Assembly: GCA_036172665.1 (NCBI GenBank)
Contig: CM069871.1
Span: 7,192,001-7,256,000 of the forward strand
DNA: 64,000 bases
Source of the DNA: Prosopocoilus inquinatus
Taxonomy: Eukaryota; Arthropoda; Insecta; Coleoptera; Lucanidae
Direction: 5' to 3'
This document shows positions 1 to 10,755 of this stretch, piece by piece. Within the stretch, counting starts at the first letter, position 1. Each line of letters starts with the position of its first letter. Under the pieces are notes generated by a model. The model was not told the DNA's origin. It made no database searches and worked only from the letters and a program-made list of their open reading frames with translations. Made by a program: the position numbers and the translations under genes.

Positions 1-704
1 CACTTTCCCGTCCCGCACGAAGAAGAAGAAGAAGAAGAAAAAAAGAGTCAACTAAATGTCAAAAGGCAAAAATGACGAAACAAAGCAGAAATTTATTTCC
101 TTGATTGATGCGACAAGAGATGTGGAAGTCCTTAGTTTGAATTTTCACAACAAACGAAGAACTCTCGTGTATTTTAATTAACTTCTAAAATATCAATAGG
201 GCGTTTCGAACGCGAACCGACGAGCGTTTAATAGGTGTTAATAGCGCGACTTAATTGCGATTGTTATTGAATTCTATCGCATGAATGAAATTATTTGCAC
301 TCTGTAATGAAGGCGCTTTCCATAAATTTATGATTAAAATTAGAATTACTAATGGGAGTTCTATGCAAATTCCGCTGATCAATAACTGGTAATCAAACGG
401 ATTTGTGTATTTATCGCGGAATGTTATATAGCAGGGGGAGGGGGGAGGATGAGGAGATTAGTTGACAGGCAATATGGCGGGCGTTTTCTATCGAAACAGT
501 TCATTTTTTTATTAAAAATGTTATTAAATGGCAAAACTAAAAAGCGTTCGAAAACTACCACGTTTGGAGTTGTCGTGGCTTGAGATAGAATGAAACATGG
601 TACCAAAGTCTTTTCTTAATCCGAACAAAAATAAATGTTAAAGTAAATTGAGATTAACTGCTGTCAAACAATAGAAATACATTCTTTCTTGATCCTATTT
701 GTTT
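1..704. other. AT-rich DNA with a GAA microsatellite
   Basis: A short GAA run lies at about 18-40, and a G-rich stretch of G5-A-G6-A type lies at 434-448. I see no exon with splice sites on either strand. A 60-codon open frame on the minus strand (424-606) has no recognisable domain. Confidence 0.6.
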
Positions 705-1485
705 TCAACACAGACGCCGCACAGTGGGAAGAACTTACGGTTTTCCCGGCCAAAAATCGATTTTTAAAGGTTTTCTTTATAAATATTTTTTCTGCCTATA
801 TTAAAGATGAAGGTTTAGAGGTTATAAATTCAAACGAAGACTCTTGTAGGTGCTTCTATTTTCAACTTGCGCGATGTCAAACTTTAACAACTGTTAACAA
901 TCTGACAAAATAATATTTTATACTATCTCTCCTTTCCATACTGTAAGCACCTTTGCTTAATAAGCAACTACATATGTATGTTTCTAGAGCTTATAAGGGA
1001 TTACAAATAAAATAAACCTAAAATAAATAATATTTGTTCATACGCGACAGAGATATAGTAATTTTAAAAAAAACGGACTAGATAGTCATGAATTTATTCT
1101 GAACGTCTAGCGTAGGGTTCTTCATACGGCTAGCGTGAAGAGTCACTTGAATTTCTAACCTCACTTTAACTCAACGAAGACATTTCAAAAAGAAACTTTT
1201 ATTATCGAATGTTTATATTAAGTATAAATATTAAGAAAAAATTGCAGAAGCAGCTTTCGAGTTTTGTTGGTTAGGTTTAACCGTCAACTTGTCAAAGTTG
1301 AAATTCAAATGAAGTTAATCCGCGACATGCGTTCCCGACAACAAAAGCCTGCTACAGCCTACTTGACACTTTTTTTTATTGAACGCTCGTTATTTATACA
1401 TTAATAACTACTAAAATGGACAGAAACTTTAATAAATTTATATAAAATCGTGGATTGTGTAACATTGTTTTCCAGAATTCATATA

Positions 1486-1728
1486 CAGGGTGTGTCGTGG
1501 TTGTGTATTTTCAAATTAATTTTCTTATTTTGAGGAACAGAGTAAAACTTTCTTAGGAGAAGTTGAATTGAATGTTAAAAGCTACAACTTGGAGAATTTT
1601 AATCACCTCGATCTTCAATTGTTTCGAAGCGACATAACTTCTTAAGTTGAATTGAATGTTAAAAGCTACAACCTGGAGAATTTTAATGACCTCGATCTTC
1701 AATTGTTTCGAAGCGACATAACTTCTTC
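1486..1728. repeat. TA-CAGGGTG transposon-like end plus 84-bp tandem duplication
   Basis: A TA-flanked CAGGGTGTG word at 1486 resembles the termini of Tc1/mariner-like elements. Downstream, an 84-bp unit is repeated twice (1561-1644 and 1645-1728) with very few differences. Its TCTTCAATTGTTTCGAA core recurs inverted at about 2105-2123, so the duplication may lie inside one old foldback element. Confidence 0.5.
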
Positions 1729-2469
1729 GATTTCTTTAAACAGCTTGGTGTATTTTTTATGGCGGATTTTAATAGACATTTGTAATATAATTTTGTAAAA
1801 TTTTGTAAAACCTCTTATAACTTCGAGAAATATACAAAAAATATATTGCGGTACGGTAGACCATAATATCATATAAAATGTTTTCATCTCTTTACTTTTT
1901 TCACAAATAGTGTTCATTATTAGAGAAGCAAAGATAGGTAAACATTTCCATGCTGCCGCAACGTAACAGTTTCTCGCATTTCTGCTAAAAATTTGACCAC
2001 ATCGGGGATAAACTTTCCACAATATTAAATACAGATGCCAAATGTTAAAATCCGTTATAAAAATATATTAAGCTGTTTAAAAAAAATTAAAGCACACGTG
2101 ATCCTTTCGAAACAATTGAAGATATAGCTCACATGATTTCCTAGGATTAAATAAGAAAGTTATTTTCATATTAAGTGAAAATTTATTTACTTTTTATTTT
2201 TTACTTTTTTATCTTTTCTAAAAAATCAGCACTATTGACGTTTACAAATAAAAATGATCGCATATTTAATTTTTGTCTTAAATTCTTGCATAAAAATATA
2301 ATTGTGTACATGTGAAAACGGTGCGAAATAGCAAATTCTTAAAAGTCCTAATTTTTTTGCATGCGGAGGGGTTACTAGTAACATAATATTTAATAATTTT
2401 CTTCTCTGATTGTTGGTAGACATAACGAGAAAGAAAACACCTGTTGGTCGCTATCCGCATAAAAGTTAT
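1729..2469. other. AT-rich non-genic DNA
   Basis: This stretch holds the inverted TTTCGAAACAATTGAAGA copy near 2105 and is otherwise featureless. A 107-codon minus-strand open frame at 1699-2022 overlaps the 84-bp duplication and shows no known domain. Confidence 0.5.
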
Positions 2470-2882
2470 AGATTTTTGGCTACCAAAATTACGGTTTTTC
2501 CCCACTGTGCGCCGGTACTCTTCCTCCATGTTTGTTGGTCGCCAGCCATCGAATATCAACACAACCAATTAGACGACGCACCTCCAATCTATAAACGAGT
2601 TCTTATTGGATAGAGGCATTGTCTAATTGTATATTGCTACTCAGTTGGTCGTTGCCGACCGGCAAACGTGGAGGAAAATGGGTCTCTGGTTGTAATTCAC
2701 ATCCTACGCCTTTAAGAAAATTCTTTTTTAAAATAGATTAGATTCATGGTATCGGAGGTTTTAGGCAGAAGCAAGTAAGATGAGGAAATGTGTCGATGAA
2801 TGCGCGAAAATCAAGGTGACAAGATTAATTAAAAAAAAAAAAACCAAAAGTGTCAGTAGAAGAACAAACATATGCATACTAA

Positions 2883-3010
2883 GACCCAGTTTTACAATGA
2901 CGGTTTAACTTTGAGCCGAAGCTTAAATCCTTCACAACAATTGTTGAAATAATCGTCGCTAAGGGTTTAAACCTCAGCTTAAAGTTGAGCTGCAATTGTA
3001 AAATTGGACG
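2883..3010. mobile_element. Tourist/PIF-Harbinger-like MITE, copy A
   Basis: This 128-bp imperfect palindrome starts GACCCAGTTTTACAAT and ends in its complement (ATTGTAAAATTGGACG). It is bounded by TAA at 2880-2882 and TAA at 3011-3013, the 3-bp TWA target duplication typical of PIF/Harbinger transposons. It has no coding capacity. Copy B directly abuts it through the shared TAA and has the same length. Confidence 0.7.
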
Positions 3011-3013
3011 TAA

Positions 3014-3141
3014 GGGCCAGTTTTTCAACTGGGTTGTAACTTTAAACTCAGTTTTATTTCTATGGAAACAATTGTCCTTACAATTGTTACCATGGGAATA
3101 AAGCGGAGCTTAAAGTTAAACTGAGTTGGAAATACTGGACC
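3014..3141. mobile_element. Tourist/PIF-Harbinger-like MITE, copy B
   Basis: This is a second 128-bp foldback. It starts GGGCCAGTTTTTCAACT, ends in the complement of GGTCCAGTATTTCCAACT, and is flanked by TAA at 3011-3013 and 3142-3144. Its ends and its internal words (AACTTTAA, CTTAAAGTT) match copy A, so both belong to one family. Such elements move using a transposase encoded elsewhere. Confidence 0.7.
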
Positions 3142-3144
3142 TAA

Positions 3145-3698
3145 GATTCGTAAACCTACAACCTAAAGATTAAACTTATGTGTTTGACCGTTGGTTCAAC
3201 GCTTTTTGACATTTACCATTTATTTAGTTTCTGTTTTGTTTGTTTTTGAATTTTCCCCTTCATCGATTTTTTCCTTGCCTTTTTTAGGCTTCTCATTTAG
3301 GGTTGAGTTTGGGGTTGGTCTTTGGCTCAACACTTCGTGCAGTGCACAGTTTGCAAAATTCAAAATTCTACTCAGATGTATCAACAACCTCCATTACATT
3401 TTTATTTTCTGTATTTGCTTCAAATTCGAACTTTGCGACTTCGCTTCCCTCGATAATTATGTGTCTTTATATGAAGTCGAGAGTAAAACAGTAAGTAGAC
3501 ACGTTTGAGTTGTAATTTTTGAACGTGCAAACTAAGGCAAAAAAAGGAAGAAACTTCCATTATTTCTTCTAATCTTCTAATCCGTAATTACTAGTAGTTG
3601 TTACGCTTTAATATCCAATGGAAGATAGAAGAAAAGACCAAAACGTAGAAAAATATTTAAGGCCACTAGTACCTAGAGTTAGTAAACAGTTCAATGTG
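3145..3698. other. Non-genic stretch
   Basis: Two overlapping plus-strand open frames (3191-3508 and 3303-3494) run into a GTAAGT word at about 3491. Neither contains a recognisable domain, and I found no convincing acceptor, so I do not call an exon. Confidence 0.5.
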
Positions 3699-3754
3699 AA
3701 AAAAAGAAAGAAATCAGGATGTATAACTATACATCCTGATTTCTTTCTTTTTTT
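3699..3754. repeat. Perfect 27-bp hairpin with 2-nt loop
   Basis: The arms 3699-3725 and 3728-3754 are exact reverse complements (AAAAAAAGAAAGAAATCAGG on the left arm). The loop is only AC. A perfect cruciform of this length in decayed DNA suggests a recent snap-back copying event. Confidence 0.9.
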
Positions 3755-3839
3755 ACTAACTAACTAGTTAACGCCAGAACAAACATTTTCAAAGCTATGA
3801 TCAAATCTTGTCAATGGTCGTTAATATCCTGCAAATAAG

Positions 3840-4388
3840 TCGCGTCGCTTAAAGAAGAAGAAGAACCAGAAAAGGCCAGACGAAAGCAATTATAATAAGA
3901 TAAGAAAAAGGTGTTAAGATAACAGTTCGAAGAAGAAGATAATAAGAAGACCACGATGCAAAAAGGTGAATTTAAGGCAACGGTTTTCGCAAGCAGTTAA
4001 TCCTTCATACCTCAGAAAGACAGAGCACTTAAAGAAAAAGAAAAAGAGGGGAAAAGGAGAGAAAGAAGAGGAAAGTCATTAAGAAGAACCAATAATTAAA
4101 TTGAATGGGACGATCCAAACAACTTTTGGAAGAGGATGTGCCAGAAGATGAATAATGAAATTCGTCGTAAATTCATGAACGAAACGTCGCTTTGGCAGAA
4201 GAAGAACATAGAGACGCGGTTTTACCGGAAGCTAAACAGAAGAACAACGATTTCGTAAACTCGTAATATGTACATATTTTCAAACAATTCTTGCATTGAT
4301 AATGCAACTCTTTTTTTTGCTTGAAATTACTTAAAGACTTGATTTGACTTCTTTGCTCACGATATCGTTTTTAAATAAAGGGTTTAAA
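3840..4388. repeat. Purine-rich GAAGAA block
   Basis: The plus strand is rich in AGAAGAAG words and lacks a sustained reading frame. The block at 4185-4245 (AACGAAACGTCG, then CAGAAGAAGAAC, GAGACGCGG) recurs in diverged form near 5110, 5420 and 5680. This and the neighbouring array therefore belong to one repeat complex. Confidence 0.55.
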
Positions 4389-5095
4389 GGGTTCTGCGGT
4401 TGTCCTCATCTTGTCTTTGGTCTCCGGTGGAACCATGCCATCTCGCTCTTCTTTCTTCAGAGTTATTGTTACTCTTCTTGTTGCTTTCGATGCTGAATTC
4501 TCGTTGCTACTGAGTTTCTGATGAGTTTGAAGGGTTCTGCGCTTGTCTTCATCTGGTCTTTGGTGTCCGGTGGAACCACGCCATCCCGTTCTTCTTTCTT
4601 CAGAGTTATTGTTGCCCTTCTTGTTGCTTTCGCTGCTGAATTCTCGTTGCTGCTGAGTGTCTGGTGAGTTTGAAAGGTTCTGCGTTTGTCCTCATCTTGT
4701 CTTTGGTCTCCGGTGGAACCACGGAACCCCGTTCTTCTTTCTTCAGAGTCATTGTTGCCATTCTTGTTGCTTCCGCTGCTGAATTCTCGTTGCTGCTGAG
4801 TGTCTAATGAGTTTGAAGGATTCTGCGCTTGTCTGCGTCTTGTCTTTGGTCTCCGGTGGAACCACGCCATCTAGCTCTTCTTTCCTCAGAGTTATTGTTG
4901 CCTTTCTAGTTGCTTTCGCTACTGAATTCTCGTTGCTGCTGAGTGTCTGAAGAGTTTGAAGGATTCTGCGCTTGTCCTCATCTTGTTTTTGGTCTTCGAT
5001 GGAACCACGCCACCCCATTCTTCTTTCTTCAGAGTTATTGTTGCTTTCGCTGCTGAATTCTCGTTGCTGATGGGCGTCTGATGGTATGAAGGTCT
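4389..5095. repeat. 143-bp tandem array, about 4.9 copies
   Basis: GGTTCTGCG followed by TTGTC recurs at 4390, 4533, 4676, 4819 and 4962, giving an exact 143-bp period. The units are about 90 percent alike and the last one is cut short. Since 143 is not divisible by three, the minus-strand open frames seen here (4469-4870, 4749-5018, 4919-5131) shift frame from unit to unit. They are best read as by-products of a pyrimidine-rich repeat that happens to be poor in stop codons. Confidence 0.9.
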
Positions 5096-5740
5096 TCTAA
5101 AAACCAAGAACGAAACGTCGCGCGTCGCCAAACGAATATCGAGAGGCGGTTCTATAAGAAGTCAAGCAGAAAAACAAGTCTTGTTGTAAATTTAAAAAAA
5201 AAATACATCCAAGAAATTGTTGTATTAGAAGTCGTTCGTTTTTCGTTTTAAGTTGCTTTGGAACTTCATCCTGCTTTATAAATAATATTTTTTATGAACT
5301 TGAGTGTTTCTGTTGTTTCAATTTTCGGCAGAAAAAAAAATTTTCTTCGAAGTCACTGTTCTTCTTGTTGCTGACCTTCTAACGGCTGTTAAGAGTTTTT
5401 TGGCTACAGTTCTTCTGTAATGAAGAACGGAACGTGGTTTTGCTGGAAGCAAAGCAAAAGTTTCCAAACAGCTTCATTATCGGACGAACTTGTCTTCTGT
5501 TTGAAGTTCATATTAGTGTCTACCACAGTTTCGCACTTTTGGGGGGCAATTAGAAATAATTGAAGAACAAGAAGAACAACAATGACTTTGAAAAGAGTCA
5601 TTGTTGTTCTTCTTGTTGCTGGTGGTCCTGTTGTTACTGATACTCTGACGACATGAAGCGTTCTGGCGTCGAGAGAAGAGGAATTTAGAGACACAGTTTC
5701 ATTCACCAGAAGCCAAGAAGAAGAACTATTTTATTTCAAA
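5096..5740. repeat. Diverged purine-rich repeats with a 22-bp hairpin
   Basis: This stretch contains further copies of the AACGAAACGTCG and GAAGAAC words seen at 4185. A perfect inverted repeat occupies 5566-5587 and 5596-5617 (left arm ends AAGAACAACAATGACT) with an 8-nt loop. Minus-strand open frames here have no known domain. Confidence 0.65.
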
Positions 5741-6951
5741 TAATTTTACACCGTCCATTCCTTGGATCTTCTTTCTTAAAAACAATTTTGTTTCGATTTC
5801 TTAAATTATACATCTTATTGTCAATTGGCATTGCCAATAGGTATTTATAATTTTTCTTGATCTCTTTATGACTGGAAAGTAATAACACATTGAAAATAGG
5901 AAACGTTTTGGACCGAATATATAGTAAAAAACGTAGATCATGAAAATTGAATGACGAAATGATGCTTGAAACTGTTTCGTCTTTTCCAAGCGAAGGCTTT
6001 AAGTAAGTTGCGAAAGGCACATTGGTTACGAGGAAGAAATAACATTTTGGAAAATATGAAGAAAAACACTTTGCTATTGGCAAGAACAAAAAATAAAAAA
6101 ATAGATTCTGTTTGTATTCTGAGTGTGGGCAGGTAAAAGATTGCTCACAACTATAGTTGCTAATAAGATTTGCTGCTTGCAAAACTCGTCGCGAGGTAAC
6201 TAATAATTAGGCATTATAAAATTTTAATAGAATTGACTTTCGATTTGTTTCAATCGGGACAAATTCCTAATTGACCTTGCCCTAAAGGATACAATTCAAT
6301 TACTGTAATCACGATTTCAGCTCTAAAACTAGTTTAGAAAGTAAAATTACTTACATTTTAAAACCGCCTTAGCATTTTCTTGCATCGATTGCGTGCAATA
6401 AATAGAGTTTTCCTCGTTTCGAAACAGAGAATTCCATTTCTTAAATACCCACAAAATAGATTTAAATAAAAATTCTCCGCATGTGATATTAAACAGAAAC
6501 TATATATTGCCGCTGCGGTCGTTTCAAAATGGAATAAAATTAATTTCGGTACTTTTATAGATTAGGATCTGTTGCGTGTTGCTGTGCAATTCCGGTTGAG
6601 TGGATTAAATACGTTTCGAGAGCGGCGGGGGTGAATGCATCAGTTGCATCATTTTGCAGTTAGCTTGCGCTTGCTTGTTTTGTCAGTTTACTGGTTTGGC
6701 GTGGGGAATTATTGCTCAGTTAATTTGACAGTTAAATTATTCTTTGGCGAGGTTTTATTTTAATGTTTGCTCCAAAGCTACTACTACACTTTGTTCAAGT
6801 TGACGTGCCGGCTACTTAATAACTTTATGAACTCGCCCGAAATCCAAGATTCAGAAAGCATTTTTGGTATTCGAGGAGATTACGATTTGTTAAATGGAAT
6901 TTATTTTGAAAAGTCTATTTCAAGTAGTACTATCAGTAATTTTAAATTGTC
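5741..6951. other. Non-genic DNA
   Basis: The 148-codon minus-strand frame at 5736-6182 is AT-rich and domain-free. The stretch 6590-6740 is somewhat richer in G+C and contains CAGTT words resembling arthropod initiators. There is no TATA box, coding exon or donor to support a promoter call. Confidence 0.5.
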
Positions 6952-8245
6952 TCTTTGCTTCGAAAAACAAATCTTCTTTACCTCGTCCAGCTAGAGGACA
7001 TCTTCATATCCAATGTGTAGCTCCACCACTGCTTCTTACCTTGACACGAAAGAATCAGTGAGTCTTCTCCTTTTATGTTAAGCCGATTCGAATCGTATAC
7101 GCCAATCCACGTTTCCTCTTGTTGGGGTTGGCTTGGGTTATCGTTCATAGGCCTTTGCTTTGCTGTTAGTGAATGTTTGGGTTATCTTTGCTTCGAAAAA
7201 GAAATCTTCTTTACCTCGTCCAGCTAGAGGACATCTTCATATCCAATGTGTAGCTCCACCACTGCTTCTTACCTTTACACGAAAGAATCAGTGAGTCTTC
7301 TCCTTTTATGTTAAGCCGATTCGAATCGTATACGCCAATCCACGTTTCCTCTTGTTGGGGTTGGCTTGGGTTATCGTTCGTAGGTCATTGCTTTGCTGTC
7401 AGTGAATGTTTGGGTTCTCTTTGCTTCGAAAAAGAAATCTTCTTTACCTCGTCCAGCTAGAGGACATCTTCATATCCAATGTATAGCTCTACCACTGCTT
7501 CTTACCTTGACACGAAGGAATCAGTGAGTCTTCTCCTTTTATGTTAAGCCGATTCGAATCGTATACGCCAATCCACGGTTCCTCTTGTTGGGGTTGGCTC
7601 GGGTTATCGTTCATAGGCCTTTGCTTTGCTGTTAGTGAATGTTTGGGTTATCTTTGCTTCGAAAAAGAAATCTTCTTTACCTCGTCCAGCTAGAGGACAT
7701 CTTCATATCCAATGTGTAGCTCCACCACTGCTTCTTACCTTGACACGAAAGAATCAGTGAGTCTTCTCCTTTTATGTTAAGCCGATTCGAATCGTATACG
7801 CCAATCCACGTTTCCTCTTGTTGGGGTTGGCTTGGGTTATCGTTCATAGGCCTTTGCTTTGCTGTTAGTGAATGTTTGGGTTATCTTTGCTTCGAAAAAG
7901 AAATCTTCTTTACCTCGTCCAGCTAGAGGACATCTTCATATCCAATGTGTAGCTCCACCACTGCTTCTTACCTTTACACGAAAGAATCAGTGAGTCTTCT
8001 CCTTTTATGTTAAGCCGATTCGAATCGTATACGCCAATCCACGTTTCCTCTTGTTGGGGTTGGCTCGGGTTATCGTTCATAGGCCTTTGCTTTGCTGTTA
8101 GTGAATGTTTGGGTTCTCTTTGCTTCGAAAAAGAAATCTTCTTTACCTCGTCCAGCTAGAGGACATCATCATATCCAATGTGTAGCTCCACCACTGCTTC
8201 TTACCTTGACACGAAAAAATCAGTGAGTCTTCTCTGTTTATGTTA
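6952..8245. repeat. 233-bp tandem array, about 5.5 copies
   Basis: CCTCGTCCAGCTAGAGG recurs at 6981, 7214, 7447, 7680, 7913 and 8146, an exact 233-bp period. Adjacent units differ at only a few positions, so the array is young or homogenised. Each complete unit carries CGATTCGAATCG, a perfect 12-bp palindrome. No frame stays open across a unit. Confidence 0.95.
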
Positions 8246-9390
8246 ATTTAGTCATGCTTGTCTTTACCTTTCTCTGGGCTTGTACTTAAAAAAATAAATA
8301 AATAAGTGAAGTGTGATATTGCTATACGTACAGAACCGTAGTTTACGAGCTCGTGTAATACGAAACGTTTAAGACGATGGTTAGCTTGTTACATCCGAGT
8401 CATTCGCTTTGTTCATTATTCATTAAAGTTTGTTGTCCGAAGCGCATTTCTTAGGAACGCTCTTTTTTCTAAGTAAGTAAGCGGCCGGGGCCGCTACTTC
8501 TGTGAACGAAGTGTAGCAATAGTTTGCTTGTACGTACCGGTTCTGCGATTATAACGATTGGTTAATGTACTGTGTAATGCGATATAACACGTTTCTTTAT
8601 TGAAATGCGTTTTTTTTTTGGTTAGAAGCCGGCGGTAATTAAGATATTTTCATTAAATTCTTTGCAGACGGAAAAATCCCGCGCTCGCTTGAATTTGCAT
8701 GATTGTGAATAGAGTGGGCTTGGAACTAGTGCATGTTTTGTTTAGTGTTTAGACAAAGCGACTTACTTGTTATTTAAATATTTGGGTCTTGTATGTTTAG
8801 ACGTATCTGTCTATTAAAATTATCACCCCTGTGGTTAAACACTAATAGTAATAATATTACGAAATACTGTACTATACTCCTTCAGTAAGAATCATCATCA
8901 AGGACATTAATATAGTTGGAACATCGGGGATAAAAGAAATAATTACGTAAGGACTTGTGATGATTCCTGCAAGAGAACCTTGGTCCACGTTCGAACCTTT
9001 GTACTAGAAAAAAATAGAATAAGCTGTAGACGTAGACTAAAGTAGGTCATTCAATTCAAATAAATAGGTAGCTTTCTGATCAAAGGGAGAGTTCGGCAAG
9101 ACAGTTGCCTGTTTATTTTAATTTAAATAAAATGTATCTAAGAAGCATCTACGATCGGCGAGGGTGAGTTTAGATAAAATAGATTGTTGCTTAAAATTTA
9201 GCATCTAACAAAAGTTTTTTTTTATTGATCTGTCCTCCCTTTCATAATCTAGTTTTAATTTTATGTTAATTGTTCAGTTGTAATTAGTTAATTAATTTAC
9301 TTAAATTCACATACCTATTATTTTGTTTGTAATCTTTTGTTACTGTGCTAAAGTTTCTCTTACGCTTGAATATGTTTTGTAATTTAAACC
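8246..9390. other. Non-genic AT-rich DNA
   Basis: The only local structure is a GC-rich near-palindrome, AGCGGCCGGGGCCGCT, near 8480. No ORF, tRNA or transposon end is recognised. Confidence 0.5.
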
Positions 9391-9490
9391 TTCGCAAGAG
9401 AACGTGACGTCAAAATGACGTAAGCTATCACACAGACCTATACAAACCGTAGGAGAACTGCGTCATTCTGACGTCACGATCTCTTGCGAA
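9391..9490. repeat. 100-bp foldback carrying two TGACGTCA sites
   Basis: TTCGCAAGAG at 9391 and its complement ending at 9490 bound inverted arms of about 32 bp with three mismatches. Each arm holds a perfect 8-bp TGACGTCA palindrome (9405-9412 and 9469-9476), the canonical CREB/ATF site, followed or preceded by another TGACG half site. No target duplication is obvious. It could be a MITE, a regulatory palindrome, or both. Confidence 0.8.
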
Positions 9491-10593
9491 TCTGTTCCCT
9501 CGATTCGAGAATAAGAGAAAGTTACCCTCCTCGAATATTTCCGTCTCTCTTGGCGAACGTCATTTTTGTGTATCGCGTATTTCTACGTTTTGAAATTCGT
9601 TCTCTAATAGTTTCGTCACTTTCTGAAATTTTCTGTCGCTGTTGCTGTTATTCTTTGGAAGAATCGTCTCGACTCGCAGTCTATGAATTTTTTATCTTTT
9701 TTTTTTAATGGCAAGATCCACTATACCGTTGCAGATTACGTTTTTTTGTGCAAATAAAATTCTATCCAGATTGACAGCTCAATTCTTTTGTAATTTTATT
9801 ATTTTTTTTAATTTCTCGAAATTACTTCTTATCCGCAAGTATTACGATTGTCATTTGTTTTTCTTTTCTCTGTTGAAGTTCTCGTATTATTTGATTGCCA
9901 TTTCAATCACGATTACATTTCTCTAAGAGACGAGAATGTTCTTCGTCGTCGTTTGTTTTTTTTTTATTTTTTCGAGAAAGTTTCATTTTGTAAATATTGC
10001 TGTTCCTTTGTTTGTTTTAATTTTTTCTAATTTCGAAATGCCTTCAATGTTAAATGTTGTTAAATCTACAATTGGCTCGAGTTTTTCTTTACAATTATTG
10101 TTATTTATTTTTTAATTTCGCCGGGAATTTTTATATTTTTTGATTTAGGTTTCTCGACTGTCTCAATTTTTTATTTTATTTTGAATTTACACTTTTCAGA
10201 AATTAATAAATTATAATTCGTTAATTTTTGATTTTTTTCTTTTCGACTGTTTCTCGACCAACAAAATTGTTCCTACTTTCATTTTTTATTTCTGATTCTT
10301 TATCTTTTTTGCGTATCGTTTCCTCATCATCCTCATCTTTGCTCTTTTTCTTCATTTGTGTATTTTGAATGTTTATTATTTATTAAGTAAAACGCCTATT
10401 AAAAAAATAATCATATTTATGTATACAATTTTGAACGTACCAACTGCTATACATACATATACATAATCGTACGGTTGGCAACATATTGCCGGACGAATAA
10501 AAAGAGATTTTGCTCACTATATTGATTTGAGATGCCGTTTGGCGCCAGATTTGAAGTTATTTCCTAAAGCGCCACCTAGCGCCATTAAATAGG
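9491..10593. other. T-rich DNA with a CTCF-like word
   Basis: Long T-rich stretches occupy 9600-10400. Near the end, 10568-10585 reads AGCGCCACCTAGCGCCAT. Its core is the complement of AGGTGGCGCT, the insect CTCF-type consensus, and the same core recurs at 48617. Open frames at 9484-10030 are low-complexity. Confidence 0.5.
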
Positions 10594-10755
10594 TAATGAG
10601 GTAATCCTCAAAAGTAAAAAAAAATACCTACTTCATTATTTTAATTATTTTTTTGTTAACTTTACCAATAAATTGCAAATAATGAGGTATTCTTTAAAGT
10701 AAAAAAAAATATACTACCTACTTAATTGTTTTAATTATTTTACAAATAAATTGCC
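10594..10755. repeat. Diverged 86-bp tandem duplication
   Basis: TAATGAGGTA at 10594 recurs at 10680. It is followed by matching AAAGTAAAAAAAAATA and TTTTAATTATTTT words, with small indels between the copies. Confidence 0.6.

Larger units (their letters stand above)
712..2513. mobile_element. Possible eroded DNA transposon bounded by inverted fragments
   Basis: The segment 716-757 reads GCACAGTGGG, then a short gap, then ACGG and CCAAAAATC. The segment 2470-2513 is its inverted counterpart, with GGCGCACAGTGGG, CCGTAATTTT and CCAAAAATC on the minus strand. The two fragments face each other 1.8 kb apart, as degraded terminal inverted repeats would. The interior has no transposase that I can recognise. 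It could also be two unrelated copies of one dispersed repeat in opposite orientation. Confidence 0.3.

Noticed and set aside
5736..6182. 148-codon minus-strand frame
   Set aside because: Low-complexity Phe/Leu/Lys-rich product, no homology recognised, surrounded by repeats.
6952..8245. CRISPR-like regular repeats
   Set aside because: Units of 143-276 bp are contiguous with no unique spacers, and the genome is eukaryotic. The same holds for the other arrays.
8470..8510. GC-rich AGCGGCCGGGGCCGCT stem as an RNA gene
   Set aside because: A short isolated palindrome; no further conserved structure or promoter seen.
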